Assembly: GCA_002163245.1 (NCBI GenBank) | Contig: MAAL01000127.1 | Coordinates: 62,001 to 126,000 of the forward strand | Direction of reading: 5' to 3' | Origin: Gammaproteobacteria bacterium 42_54_T18 | GTDB lineage: Bacteria; Pseudomonadota; Gammaproteobacteria; Pseudomonadales; Ketobacteraceae | Length of the DNA: 64,000 nucleotides | Shown here: piece after piece, positions 27,837-37,263 of the stretch | Layout: each line of letters opens with the position of its first letter | Position numbering within the stretch: position 1 is the stretch's first letter | Position numbers and translations under genes: made by a program | Notes under the pieces: generated by a model | The model's database searches: none | What the model saw: only the letters and a program-made list of their open reading frames with translations | Told to the model about the DNA's origin: nothing

Positions 27837-29552
27837 TCACAACTTACTTAACAAACCCTCAACTGCATTCTTTCGATCACTCGCCTGACTTTCCAAGCCA
27901 GCAACCTTACCTAGCTTCTCTTTAAGTGGCGCCATCTGCTTAGCAAGCTCATCTTGTAATTTCTTACTCACTTCGCCTTTTAGTGCATCCACTTTGTTGT
28001 TAACCGCCTTGCTAACAGCATTACTTAATACATCATCAAGGTTAGATTTGAGTGATAACGTTAACTTATCCAAAGGACCTGTTGCCTTACCTTGAAGGCG
28101 GATATCTTTTGTCTCTTTTAACGCCTCAATGATGGCTTGCTGAACATCGCTATCGCTAGATCCAGCACCCTCAGAGTTTACCGCTAAATCAATATTGCTA
28201 AACCCAGCGTCAATTGCCATATCTAGCATAGATAACTTATTAACCGAGGCATTTACCTGAGTCGAAAGTAATGCTTTCTTAAGTATCAAGGCCATATCTG
28301 ACTGCTCAGATAACGAGTAGTTCTCAAGAGTGCTATCAGAAACCGATAACGTAAAGGTATCTTCTTCCTCCCCTACTTTTCGGTGATCTATAATGCCATT
28401 TAGCGCTAGTTTCCCAAAAGCCACGCCAGCAGCCTTAAGGGTTACTGTTGTTGATTCAGGTGACAAAGAGGGAGCCTCATTAAGGTTGGTAACTTCACCG
28501 CTCATCTCACCTTCCCTACCGCCCTGCCGCAAAGCTCCAGACAACAACACTTTCTTTATAAGAAAATCAGGTGTGGTTTTGATTGTATTCGGGGAATTCG
28601 TTTCAATATCAGAAGCCTCTCCTGGCAAACCATCTTTACCACCGGCCATAACATTATAGTATCCAAGTGCTTGTTGAACCCAGGCATCGAAACGTCCAGC
28701 CAATAAGGTTTGTCCCGCACCTGCCACCATAGAGTCCTCTAACCCCAGAGATTTAACAATTTCACTCGCAGATTGGTTAGGTAAACCTTTCAGCAACTCA
28801 TAATCCTTTCTTAAATCTGCAAGCGTGTTTTTAATGAGCTGTTGAACCTCTCGTACTTTCTTAACGTCCTTTTTTATATCTTTCTGAATACGCTTAAAAT
28901 CTTTTAACGCTGCAAACTTTCCTAATGGGCCTTTAGCGCTATCTTTTGCTTTTTTAATACGAGCCTTATACCCATTTAGCGCATCTTCATTCGGTAACGC
29001 CGTGATAGCCTCCTCAATTGCACGTTGCTTAGCCGCTAATTTTTCTTTGTATGCGTTAATCTTATTTTCATAAATGGCTTTTTCTTGCGCTACTAATTCG
29101 TCAGCGCTGGGTAACCCCAAACTAGCAAGAGAAAAACCTGAGCTTTCTTCCGGCAATGTAGAAACGTGTTTAGACAGTGCCCCACTTTCAGCTCTTACCT
29201 CTCCAACACCGACACCTTCTATTGCCAACTCATCAAAATACAACTTCTTATTCAAAAGTTGAGCTACATCCAACTCTGCGGCCATACGGTCAATCACTAA
29301 CATATTCTCCATTGGGGCGCTTGGGTCTGTCACCTGTAAACCTTCTATAGCCAACCCAGCAGACAACCATGAAAAACTGACATCCTCAACGTCCACCTTC
29401 GCACCAACGTGTTCAGAACCGTAGGTTTCTATTGCCCATTTGATAGCCGGGGCCGGTATAAACCACAGCACCGCAAGTAATACAAACAATACCACCAGCA
29501 AAAAGGAGCCAAACCCAAGCCCTTTCGATCCCGCTCTACCCTTATAATCCAT
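27837..29552 (-). CDS. TIGR03545-type membrane-anchored protein (AsmA-like)
   Basis: A 571-residue protein from the ATG at 29552, which has AGAAGG 8 bases upstream; a start 8 codons earlier is less likely. It has one N-terminal membrane helix (SFLLVVLFVLLAVLWF), then an AsmA-like start (VDVEDVSFSWLSAGLAIEGL), a coiled-coil of Lys/Glu/Ala from about residue 150 to 270, and a long beta-rich part. The layout fits the uncharacterised TIGR03545 family. It should face the periplasm. Such AsmA-like proteins are linked to envelope lipid movement, but for this family that is inference. Confidence 0.75.
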   Translation of the reverse strand: MDYKGRAGSKGLGFGSFLLVVLFVLLAVLWFIPAPAIKWAIETYGSEHVGAKVDVEDVSFSWLSAGLAIEGLQVTDPSAPMENMLVIDRMAAELDVAQLLNKKLYFDELAIEGVGVGEVRAESGALSKHVSTLPEESSGFSLASLGLPSADELVAQEKAIYENKINAYKEKLAAKQRAIEEAITALPNEDALNGYKARIKKAKDSAKGPLGKFAALKDFKRIQKDIKKDVKKVREVQQLIKNTLADLRKDYELLKGLPNQSASEIVKSLGLEDSMVAGAGQTLLAGRFDAWVQQALGYYNVMAGGKDGLPGEASDIETNSPNTIKTTPDFLIKKVLLSGALRQGGREGEMSGEVTNLNEAPSLSPESTTVTLKAAGVAFGKLALNGIIDHRKVGEEEDTFTLSVSDSTLENYSLSEQSDMALILKKALLSTQVNASVNKLSMLDMAIDAGFSNIDLAVNSEGAGSSDSDVQQAIIEALKETKDIRLQGKATGPLDKLTLSLKSNLDDVLSNAVSKAVNNKVDALKGEVSKKLQDELAKQMAPLKEKLGKVAGLESQASDRKNAVEGLLSKL

Positions 29553-29732
29553 TGCTAAACCTTCTTTATATGTCAATAACGATGCGTCGAATCATAGCAG
29601 TTTACGATATAAAGCACAGCCCAAGGCTCTATTGATGATGTTCACAAGTTGCAGAAAAAACCATGACATGTAACATGACTCAACGAACCCTGCCCCTTAA
29701 AGATAACAAATCACTTGCAACCTATTTCTTCT

Positions 29733-30521
29733 ATGTCAAAACTTCATAATAAAAAACCAAAACGCACGTCGCCTTACAGCTCAAAGCATGATCAAAAAAG
29801 CAACAAGCACCGCGCAAAACAATGCCTATGGCCTACCTACATTCTTACGCTTTTCCTTGGCACCTTATTAATTGCCTGGCATAGTTTGACGTTTGTTGAT
29901 TTTGGATATGCTAAAGCCTACCAATGGCTATCTATTCAGGAACACATTCAGCGTTTTGCCCCCACAAACCAATACAGAAAGCACTTCGAAACAACAACTA
30001 AAGATGAACATCTCCAGCTCTTTTCTGAAATTGTCGACAGTATCCAACAAAGTGGAGAAGGCCTGACACACATACGTTATCAATATAAAGGGAAAACAAT
30101 ACCCTTATTACATCGAGCCGAAGTCATTCACTTGGAAGATGTTGCCATTCTAATTGATACATTGTACCCAGTCGGCGTTCTAATGATATTGATCAGCATT
30201 TTACTAATCCTTCTTATACACCAATTAAAACTCCCCCCCCCACCCTTACTTCAAGCCACATCCGGTCTTGGTATTTTGCTAATTATCAGTGCAGCGACAC
30301 TGATAATCGTTGGCCCAAAAGAAGTGTTTTATTGGCTGCACACACAAATATTTCCAGAGGGACACCAGTGGTTCTTTTACTATCAAGAATCTCTAATGAC
30401 CACACTCATGAAAGCTCCCGATCTATTTGGATTGATGGCTGCTTTTATTGGTATTTGGACGCTGATATTGTACGGGGTTTTGTTGGGAGGCTCTCTATAC
30501 ATTCAAGGGAAACGCACCTAA
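29733..30521 (+). CDS. DUF1461 family membrane protein, Lit-like
   Basis: A 262-residue integral membrane protein with about four to five helices: one near residues 35-55 (LTLFLGTLLIAWHSL), a large external part, and helices around 155-175, 185-210 and 235-260. Conserved-looking motifs are EVIHLEDVAILID and HQWFFYYQESLM, which match the two histidine regions of the TIGR01906/DUF1461 proteins. In Gram-positive bacteria members called Lit move an acyl chain within lipoproteins. The start is unsure: ATG at 29733 or TTG at 29715, neither with a good ribosome site. The basic, Lys/Ser-rich N-terminus is unusual. The call is moderate. Confidence 0.55.
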   Translation: MSKLHNKKPKRTSPYSSKHDQKSNKHRAKQCLWPTYILTLFLGTLLIAWHSLTFVDFGYAKAYQWLSIQEHIQRFAPTNQYRKHFETTTKDEHLQLFSEIVDSIQQSGEGLTHIRYQYKGKTIPLLHRAEVIHLEDVAILIDTLYPVGVLMILISILLILLIHQLKLPPPPLLQATSGLGILLIISAATLIIVGPKEVFYWLHTQIFPEGHQWFFYYQESLMTTLMKAPDLFGLMAAFIGIWTLILYGVLLGGSLYIQGKRT

Positions 30522-30550
30522 GAACAGCGCCCCCTATAATCAACTACTCG

Positions 30551-31321
30551 TTACTGATAGTTTTTTAGAATCTTTTCTATAGTGCCGTCTGCATACATTG
30601 CATTTAATTCCTTTTGTAACTTTTCAACAATGCTCTCCGGTGTTTGTAAACTACAGGCTAACGCTCGCAAGGTGGTGAAATACACCAACTTCTCATCCAA
30701 CTCGACACCCTCCAAGCCAGAAAAGTGGCGTACAGATAAGGGGTCTCCGGCCCATAAATCAATCCGCTTTCTATTCAGCTTTTTAATATTTTGCATATCG
30801 TTTACCACGGTTTTAATGTCATAACCAATACCGTCTAAATATTCTGCCGCCGCACTACCATTGTAAGACCCTATCCGTAAACTCTTCGCATCCTGCAGAG
30901 TCCTCACTTTTATACCATCACCCTTCAAACCATAGAAAGCCGTTTGTGATATATACAGAGGACTCACCCAGCGAAAAAAAACTTCTCTTTCTTGATTACG
31001 CTGTACAGGAAAAAAACACGTATTGGCCGTTTCGCTCACTGTAACATAGGCCCGTTTCCACGGTGTGATTTTTACCTCAAAGGGTATACCCGCCCTTTCA
31101 AACAGTGTTGATGCAATATCAACAGCAACGCCCTTTTGGGGACCACCAGAAAAACTATAGGGTGGCAGTACTTCAGTATATAACGTATAAGTCACAGCAA
31201 AAGCACGTGGCGTAAATACACATAATAAAACAAGCACCATCAAGATGGATTTCACATTTTTACAGCATGCTCTCAAGGGTTCAATTCTCAGAACCCTGAT
31301 TTTAGCTAATTCATTTTTCAT
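30551..31321 (-). CDS. Periplasmic binding protein, SBP_bac_3 family
   Basis: A 256-residue binding protein from the ATG at 31321, which has AGGAG 9 bases upstream. A signal peptide (ILMVLVLLCVFTPRAFA-V) precedes the binding domain. The stretch YTEVLPPYSFSGGPQKGVAVD and ITPWKRAYVTVSETANTCFF fit the short family-3 binding proteins without transporters. It starts 11 bases after the stop of a large family-1 binding protein, so the two form an operon. No permease or ATPase is present. Ligand unknown. Confidence 0.8.
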   Translation of the reverse strand: MKNELAKIRVLRIEPLRACCKNVKSILMVLVLLCVFTPRAFAVTYTLYTEVLPPYSFSGGPQKGVAVDIASTLFERAGIPFEVKITPWKRAYVTVSETANTCFFPVQRNQEREVFFRWVSPLYISQTAFYGLKGDGIKVRTLQDAKSLRIGSYNGSAAAEYLDGIGYDIKTVVNDMQNIKKLNRKRIDLWAGDPLSVRHFSGLEGVELDEKLVYFTTLRALACSLQTPESIVEKLQKELNAMYADGTIEKILKNYQ

Positions 31322-31332
31322 GACATAATCTC

Positions 31333-33132
31333 CTAATCCCAAGCTCTTAGCGAATCTTCATAAGAAACTGTTTTGCCTCTAGGTTTTTCATTCTTCAGCT
31401 TAGGTTTCGGGGACCCAGGTTGACTTAACCAGTACTCCTGCTCTTTTTTTGGATTAAGTTTGGGGGCGCAACGCTCCTGTCCTTTAATTCCAATATCTTC
31501 CAACCGACCATCCATTTCCGAGGCCATTTTGTTCATCGCTTGTTCCGGTGTTAGCTCATTATTTGCCGCGAGAGCTATATTCTTCCACCACAAGTCCGCG
31601 AGTTTAGGATAGTCCAGAACATTGGTTCCCGTCGGGGACCAGATATCCCTCGCCTTACTGCGATAAAATTCAATGAGTCCGCCGTACTTGTGTGCAATTT
31701 CAGCCATTTTTGCAGACTGAACGTCTGAATTTCTAATAGGCGTCAACCCAACCAAAGTTTTCTGTAAAGATACCGTTTTGGATACCACAAATTGAGCGTA
31801 TAACCAGGCTGCTTTTTTCCGCTCAATCGGTGTATTTTTAAGTAATGTCCAAGCACCTGTATCCTGGTAACCCAACTTCATTCCCTTCTCCCAATAGGGT
31901 CCACGAGGAGATGGCGCCATTCGCCACTTTGGATCCCCCTTCTCACCAACAACAGGAAGCTTTGGGTCAGTTAGTGCTGCAGTAAAAGCGGTGTACCAAA
32001 ATATCTGCTGTGCAATATGCCCCTGTCCCGGTAACGCCCCTGCTTGAGAAAAGTTCATTTCTTTTGCACCAGGAGGTGCGTATTTTTCTAACCACTCGAC
32101 AAACTTCGATATCGCATATATTGACGCTGGACTATTTAATGCTCCACCCCGTTCGACACTTGCGCCAACAGGCACACAGCCCTCAACACGAATCCCCCAT
32201 TCATCAACAGGGAGTCCGTTAGGTACCCCTTTATCACCCGCCCCTGCCATGGATAGCCATGCATCTGAAAATCGCCAACCTAACGATGGATCTTTACGTC
32301 CATAATCCATATGCCCATATACTTTAACGCCATCAATCTCACCGACATGTATTGAAAAAAACTCAGCAATATCTTCATAAGCTGACCAATTAACAGGGAC
32401 GGCAAGATCATACCCGTATAAATCTTTGAATTTTCGCTTTAAATCTGGTCTAGAAAACCAATCGTGACGATACCAATATAAATTCGCAAATTGTTGATCG
32501 GGGAGTTGATAAAGTTTACCGTCGGGGCCAGACGTGAAACTAATCCCCATAAAATCATCAAGATCCAGTGTTGGCAAAGTAACATCCTTACCTTCACCTT
32601 TCATAAAATCACTTAACGCCACCACTTTTGCATATCGATAATGTGTGCCTATTAAATCACTATCATTAATATAGGCATCATAAATACTGTAAGACATGTT
32701 CATTTGTGTTGCTATTTTTTTAACAACATCGTCCTCACCTGTGATTTCATGAATCACCTTAATCCCCGTTATATCTTCAAATGCTTTCGTTAGAACATTT
32801 GCTTCATAAAGGTGTGTATCGATACGTTCAGAAACCACTCTAACCGTAATATCCTGGAAAGGTTTTGCAGCATTCACAAACCATTGCATTTCTTGAAGCT
32901 GCTCTTTCTTAGATAATGTACTAATACTGAATTCATCATCAACCCACCGTTCAGCCTCATCCATACCAGCGAAACTTAACATTGGAGTAATACACAAAGC
33001 CCCAAAGACAACATAGGTGATGATTTTTTTTATGGTTTTTTTTATGGTTTTTTTAAATAGAGAAACACTACTCGATATACGTGATTTATTTTGACAAGTA
33101 AGAATGGCATTCATGAGAGACACCTTCTTCAA
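31333..33132 (-). CDS. Extracellular solute-binding protein, SBP_bac_1 type, large
   Basis: A 599-residue exported binding protein. An N-terminal run of basic and hydrophobic residues (about 28-55) forms the signal. The mature start GMDEAERWVDDEFSISTLSK, then VLTKAFEDITGIKVIHE and SYSIYDAYINDSDLIGTHYR, resemble the 570-580 residue sugar- or glycerol-type binding proteins of alphaproteobacteria and pseudomonads (the GlpV-like group). That likeness is from memory and moderate. Normal partners (two permeases and two ATPases) are absent; a second binding protein follows instead. The signal region is coded by a 12-bp tandem repeat rich in T8 runs. Confidence 0.72.
   Translation of the reverse strand: MKKVSLMNAILTCQNKSRISSSVSLFKKTIKKTIKKIITYVVFGALCITPMLSFAGMDEAERWVDDEFSISTLSKKEQLQEMQWFVNAAKPFQDITVRVVSERIDTHLYEANVLTKAFEDITGIKVIHEITGEDDVVKKIATQMNMSYSIYDAYINDSDLIGTHYRYAKVVALSDFMKGEGKDVTLPTLDLDDFMGISFTSGPDGKLYQLPDQQFANLYWYRHDWFSRPDLKRKFKDLYGYDLAVPVNWSAYEDIAEFFSIHVGEIDGVKVYGHMDYGRKDPSLGWRFSDAWLSMAGAGDKGVPNGLPVDEWGIRVEGCVPVGASVERGGALNSPASIYAISKFVEWLEKYAPPGAKEMNFSQAGALPGQGHIAQQIFWYTAFTAALTDPKLPVVGEKGDPKWRMAPSPRGPYWEKGMKLGYQDTGAWTLLKNTPIERKKAAWLYAQFVVSKTVSLQKTLVGLTPIRNSDVQSAKMAEIAHKYGGLIEFYRSKARDIWSPTGTNVLDYPKLADLWWKNIALAANNELTPEQAMNKMASEMDGRLEDIGIKGQERCAPKLNPKKEQEYWLSQPGSPKPKLKNEKPRGKTVSYEDSLRAWD
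33024..33054. repeat. 12-bp T8-ATGG tandem repeat in a signal-peptide coding region
   Basis: T8-ATGG-T8-ATGG-T7 on the plus strand. On the coding (minus) strand it gives the repeated KKTI of the pre-protein. The runs of eight A are prone to slippage. Loss of a whole unit keeps the frame; loss of one base breaks it. Confidence 0.85.
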
Positions 33133-33345
33133 TAACCAGGAATAAGAACGTATCGTTAATTGTGGTATAAAAAAATGTTTCTGTCACTTTTTTTGAGCAC
33201 TAAAAACTGACGGGGATTTGTTTTTTTCGCTCTTATTTTCCGCCCTTAAATTGACGAAAAAGACAAACACCACATTGTGATAATTCAGTTCATACGTTAC
33301 GCTTAAGTGTGCCAAATCGATTCTATTTATCCCAAGGTGAATACG

Positions 33346-34488
33346 ATGAACACAAATAAAAAAACCCCCACATCCTGTCTCCTTTCCGTTATTGCCCTAG
33401 GTATCCCTTCAGTCAGCAACGCAGACGTAAGCTTAACATCAGGCTCCGATTGGAAAGCCAGTGTAAGCGGATCCTTACCTGTCTTTATGGTTATTTCAGA
33501 TTTTGACAAGGGGGATGAAGAAAAAGCCACACGTATCATGTCGGGATTCAATCCAGTAAACTTAACATTTCATGTTTCTGCTCCAGAGTTTAACGGCGTT
33601 ACCGTTTCCTCTCATGTGCAAATCGACACGCATTTACAAGGCTCCCAAACTCAGAATTCTGGCACCTTTGAAAGCAGAGTTGCTGAGATAAAAGTTAGCG
33701 GTGATTTTGGCACCTTTAATGTGGGGAAAGGGTTTGGTATATTCAATAGCTCCGCCATTGGGGACTTAGGCAGCGGTATGGGAGTTGGATTGTTAGGTGG
33801 TGGCGCAGACACAGGTAACGCAACCGGTGGTCGAATAGGAACAGGTTACGTCTACGCGAACTTCAACCCAAGAATCATGTATACCTCTAATGATTTCAAT
33901 GGCCTATCCTTCAAAGTGGGGCTTTTTAACCCAGAAGAACCCAGCAATGCCGCCGGTGCTGTTGAAACCGCGCTCCCTCGGGTTGAAGGGCAAGTTAACG
34001 TTACATTCACCTCCAACAGTGCCGATATCAAACTTTGGTCTGGGTTTATGTGGCAAGAAGTTGAACTGATCGTAGAAGATGTCGACTATGATATGCGGGG
34101 CATAGACATTGGATTCCACCTTGACGTCGGCCTCTTTGGGTTAACCACAGCTTACACTGACACCTCAGGCATCGGAGCGGACGGCTTATATGGCTTTGAC
34201 GCAATTGCTGATGCTGACGTTGACGGCTCCCAATGGTACATTGAGGGGGACATTGTTGTTGGAAAATCAACATTCGGTGTAAGTTACGGGGAAGGTGAGC
34301 AAGATGCTCACACCTCGCCATTTGTAGTTCCTGAGATTAAAAATGAACTCACTATGCTTTTTCTAAGACACAAAGTCACGCCTAATTTGACCGTTATGGG
34401 TGAATTACAAAAGTATGAATCCACAACAACCAGTGTAACAACAACAAAATATAATGCCGCGGCCTTTGGCTTCCAGTTTGACTTCTAA
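33346..34488 (+). CDS. General porin, Gram-negative porin family
   Basis: A 380-residue outer-membrane porin from the ATG at 33346, which has AAGGTG just upstream and a clear signal peptide ending near SNA-D. The frame extends to 33307 but without a signal. The mature part starts ADVSLTSGSDWKASVSGSL and ends AAAFGFQFDF with a C-terminal Phe. GDFGTFNVGKGFGIFNS matches the GxFGxxxxG porin phrase that precedes the constriction loop, here very glycine-rich (residues about 130-175). It is divergent from the orphan binding-protein operon 213 bases away, which suggests shared use for the same nutrient. Confidence 0.78.
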   Translation: MNTNKKTPTSCLLSVIALGIPSVSNADVSLTSGSDWKASVSGSLPVFMVISDFDKGDEEKATRIMSGFNPVNLTFHVSAPEFNGVTVSSHVQIDTHLQGSQTQNSGTFESRVAEIKVSGDFGTFNVGKGFGIFNSSAIGDLGSGMGVGLLGGGADTGNATGGRIGTGYVYANFNPRIMYTSNDFNGLSFKVGLFNPEEPSNAAGAVETALPRVEGQVNVTFTSNSADIKLWSGFMWQEVELIVEDVDYDMRGIDIGFHLDVGLFGLTTAYTDTSGIGADGLYGFDAIADADVDGSQWYIEGDIVVGKSTFGVSYGEGEQDAHTSPFVVPEIKNELTMLFLRHKVTPNLTVMGELQKYESTTTSVTTTKYNAAAFGFQFDF

Positions 34489-34497
34489 GCTCTCTTC

Positions 34498-34542
34498 ACT
34501 TCAAACGTAGCCACTTAAAACGTAGTCACTTAAAACGTAGCC
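34498..34542. repeat. 15-bp tandem repeat, three units, after the porin gene
   Basis: ACTTCAAACGTAGCC, ACTTAAAACGTAGTC and ACTTAAAACGTAGCC lie head to tail, each differing by one or two bases, just before a hairpin. Noncoding. Confidence 0.9.
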
Positions 34543-34546
34543 AAAC

Positions 34547-34580
34547 ACCAACACTGACAATTACGATTGACAGTGTTGGT
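34547..34580. terminator. Hairpin between convergent porin and diiron genes
   Basis: A 15-bp stem with one mismatch (34547-34561 with 34566-34580) closes a TACG loop. It lies between two 3' ends and can act for both, though the U-tracts are short. Confidence 0.65.
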
Positions 34581-34585
34581 TACAA

Positions 34586-35707
34586 TTAGTTTTGCCCTGA
34601 TGCTTTCAGGCTTGGAGCTTCACGACCATCCTCATACAATGGTTTTGATAACTCATCCCAATCAATAATTGCATCACTTGTCATATTTTCAAACTCTAAC
34701 ACACCAAGAGCTTCATATTTTTTACGTACATTATCCGTTAACAATCCGATACGTTTTAAATTTGGAATAACTCGAGTAAATAAGAACTTCCTAAACTGAA
34801 CCATAACATGAGCTTCAAGAACTCGCTCTCTAGCAGCCTCAACATCCCAACCAAAGTGTTCAAATACATCTGTCGCCACCAAACGCTCTCGCATCACACA
34901 GCACGCTTCATAAGCAAATTGTGCTCGATCCTCACGTTCTTTATCCGAAAGTGATTTCACAAAATCCTCAAGATAGTTAACACCAAACGTTACGTGCCGT
35001 GCTTCATCTCGAATTACCAAATGCACGATATCTCGTAGCAAAGCATCTTTTGACACCATCTTCATAGTGTTAAACGCCGCCAACGCCAAACCTTCAACAA
35101 TAATTTGCATGCCGATAAATTTTAAATCCCAACGAGGGTCAGTCAGAATTTTATCCAACAATAATTTTAAACTATCATTAACCGGATACCGAATACCGAC
35201 CTTATCATTCAGGTACTTGGCAAAGACTTCGACGTGACGCGCCTCATCAAATGTCTGTGAAGCTGCATATAATTTCGCATCATAGGTTGGCGCACAAGAA
35301 ACCAACTGAGACGTAACCAGCAAAGCCCCCTGCTCACCATGCAAGAACTGCGATAATGTCCACGCTTGATTATGCCAAGCAAACTTAAGTTTTTCTTCTT
35401 CGGACATTGCCTCATAAGGAGCATAACCAACAAACGGGTTAAACATTTCATCAGTAGGGAATTCTGTTTTTGGAAAATTAATAGACCAATCCACGTCTAT
35501 TGTCGCATTCCAATTCAACTCTTTACCCAGCTCATAAAGTTTACGAATTCGACCATCTGCAGAGTTGTAATCCCAATTATATGAACCCGTTAACGGCGTA
35601 TTAAATATTTCGATAACATCATCTACATGTTTTTTCGTTAAACGCCCTTCAAGGTCATCAAATTCAACAATCTCTTTTGGCGGCTGATCTACGATATTTA
35701 AACCCAT
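34586..35707 (-). CDS. Ferritin-like diiron protein (R2/AurF-like)
   Basis: A 373-residue helical protein from the ATG at 35707, with GAGGAAA upstream. Diiron ligands of the ferritin-like fold can be seen: Glu in HGEQGALL, Glu and His in TFDEARHVEVF, Glu in VEGLALAAF, and Glu/His in IRDEARHVTFG. This double E-x-x-H pattern is that of the R2-like oxygenases and of the AurF-type N-oxygenase group. No substrate can be assigned. A nearby divergent gene encodes glutaryl-CoA dehydrogenase, with 327 bases between them. Confidence 0.8.
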   Translation of the reverse strand: MGLNIVDQPPKEIVEFDDLEGRLTKKHVDDVIEIFNTPLTGSYNWDYNSADGRIRKLYELGKELNWNATIDVDWSINFPKTEFPTDEMFNPFVGYAPYEAMSEEEKLKFAWHNQAWTLSQFLHGEQGALLVTSQLVSCAPTYDAKLYAASQTFDEARHVEVFAKYLNDKVGIRYPVNDSLKLLLDKILTDPRWDLKFIGMQIIVEGLALAAFNTMKMVSKDALLRDIVHLVIRDEARHVTFGVNYLEDFVKSLSDKEREDRAQFAYEACCVMRERLVATDVFEHFGWDVEAARERVLEAHVMVQFRKFLFTRVIPNLKRIGLLTDNVRKKYEALGVLEFENMTSDAIIDWDELSKPLYEDGREAPSLKASGQN

Positions 35708-36034
35708 GTTTCTTTTCCTCTGCAAAACTGGCACCTTATTAAAATATAGACAATCTAACGGGGGTATACAGGCCATAGAGCAAATTAACCTAAAAAACCC
35801 TCTTCACCTTCATTGGGATAATTGTCGCCTCTCCAATAAACTAGCAAGTGATGCTTATTTAAGACAATGGCAAACACCGACAGAAAACTATAATTGTTGG
35901 TATCTCGACACAAAAACCACTTAACAAGCAATCGATTATAACCAAACTTGCACTTATTGGGCGACAGCTATAACCTGATTCCATTCCATCTACACTCCAG
36001 CCATCAATACACTTATCATCAGGAGAACACCACC
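35708..36034. other. Divergent promoter region between the diiron and gcdH genes
   Basis: The 327 bases between two divergent starts must hold both promoters. Ribosome sites are clear at each end (GAGGAAA on the minus strand and AGGAG at 36021-36025 on the plus strand). I see no convincing operator or RNA. Confidence 0.55.
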
Positions 36035-37210
36035 ATGACGCATTCAAGCTTTTCCTGGGAGGACCCCTTTCAACTACAAGCGTTATTGACCGAAGAAGAA
36101 ATATCCATTCAAAAGACCGCTGCCGACTACGCCCAACAAGAACTAGCCCCTCGAATCCAGAGTGCATTTCGATCAGAGCACTTCGATAGGGCTATTTTTG
36201 GAGAAATGGGAAAGCTGGGCTTACTGGGATCAACTCTGCCTCCTAAGTTTGGATGTGCAGGTATTAATTATACCGCTTACGGACTTGTTGCACGTGAAAT
36301 AGAAAAAGTTGATAGTGGGTATCGTTCCGCTCTCAGCGTGCAATCTTCTTTGGTTATGTATCCTATTTTTCAATATGGATCCGATGCGCAACAAAAAAAA
36401 TATTTACCTCCCCTCGCTTCTGGCGAACATGTTGGCTGCTTTGGTCTAACAGAACCTGATCACGGTTCAGACCCTGGTGGCATGACAACAAAGGCGACTA
36501 AAGTCGAGGGTGGTTTTCGATTAAACGGCCAAAAGATGTGGATTACCAACGCACCCATCGCCGACACCTTATTAATATGGGCAAAGCTAAGCGGAAAAAT
36601 ACGCGGATTTATCGTAGAACGTGATTTTCAAGGTTTATCAACACCGACCATTAGCGGCAAACTTTCACTTAGAGCCTCCATCACTGGAGAAATCATTTTG
36701 GAAGATGTTTTTGTACCTGATAATAACTTGCTACCTAATACCGAAGGGTTAAGCGGACCTTTTGGCTGCCTTAATAAAGCACGGTTTGGCATTTCGTGGG
36801 GTGTCATAGGTGCAGCAGAAGATTGCTGGTTCGCTGCAAGACAGTATAGCCTTGATCGCACTCAATTTAACAAACCATTAGCAGGAACCCAGTTAATTCA
36901 AAAGAAGCTGGCTGACATGCAAACCGATATCGCCTTAGGGCTTAACGGTGCATTAACCATGGGGCGTTTAATGGATGATAACCGTTGTCCAGCAGAATTA
37001 ATCTCTCTGATGAAGCGCAACAACTGCGGAAAAGCACTGGAAATAGCACGAACATCACGAGATATACATGGGGCGAACGGTATAAGCGATGCATACCCAG
37101 TCATGCGGCATATGCTAAATTTGGAAACCGTTAATACTTACGAAGGTACACATGATATACATGCGTTAATTTTAGGGCGCGCTCAAACGGGGTTGCAAGC
37201 ATTTGTTTAG
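36035..37210 (+). CDS. gcdH: Glutaryl-CoA dehydrogenase
   Basis: A 391-residue acyl-CoA dehydrogenase from the ATG at 36035, preceded by AGGAG. GcdH oxidises and decarboxylates glutaryl-CoA to crotonyl-CoA in lysine and tryptophan breakdown. GcdH-type features are the N-terminal [47 protein letters not shown], and the catalytic glutamate in [15 protein letters not shown]. The length is normal. The usual neighbours (a CoA-transferase and a LysR regulator) are not adjacent; a family III CoA-transferase lies 14 kb away. Confidence 0.93.
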   Translation: MTHSSFSWEDPFQLQALLTEEEISIQKTAADYAQQELAPRIQSAFRSEHFDRAIFGEMGKLGLLGSTLPPKFGCAGINYTAYGLVAREIEKVDSGYRSALSVQSSLVMYPIFQYGSDAQQKKYLPPLASGEHVGCFGLTEPDHGSDPGGMTTKATKVEGGFRLNGQKMWITNAPIADTLLIWAKLSGKIRGFIVERDFQGLSTPTISGKLSLRASITGEIILEDVFVPDNNLLPNTEGLSGPFGCLNKARFGISWGVIGAAEDCWFAARQYSLDRTQFNKPLAGTQLIQKKLADMQTDIALGLNGALTMGRLMDDNRCPAELISLMKRNNCGKALEIARTSRDIHGANGISDAYPVMRHMLNLETVNTYEGTHDIHALILGRAQTGLQAFV

Positions 37211-37263
37211 CACCCCTCCCCAACATCAACAACAACAACAACAAAAATAACGATACCCACTCT

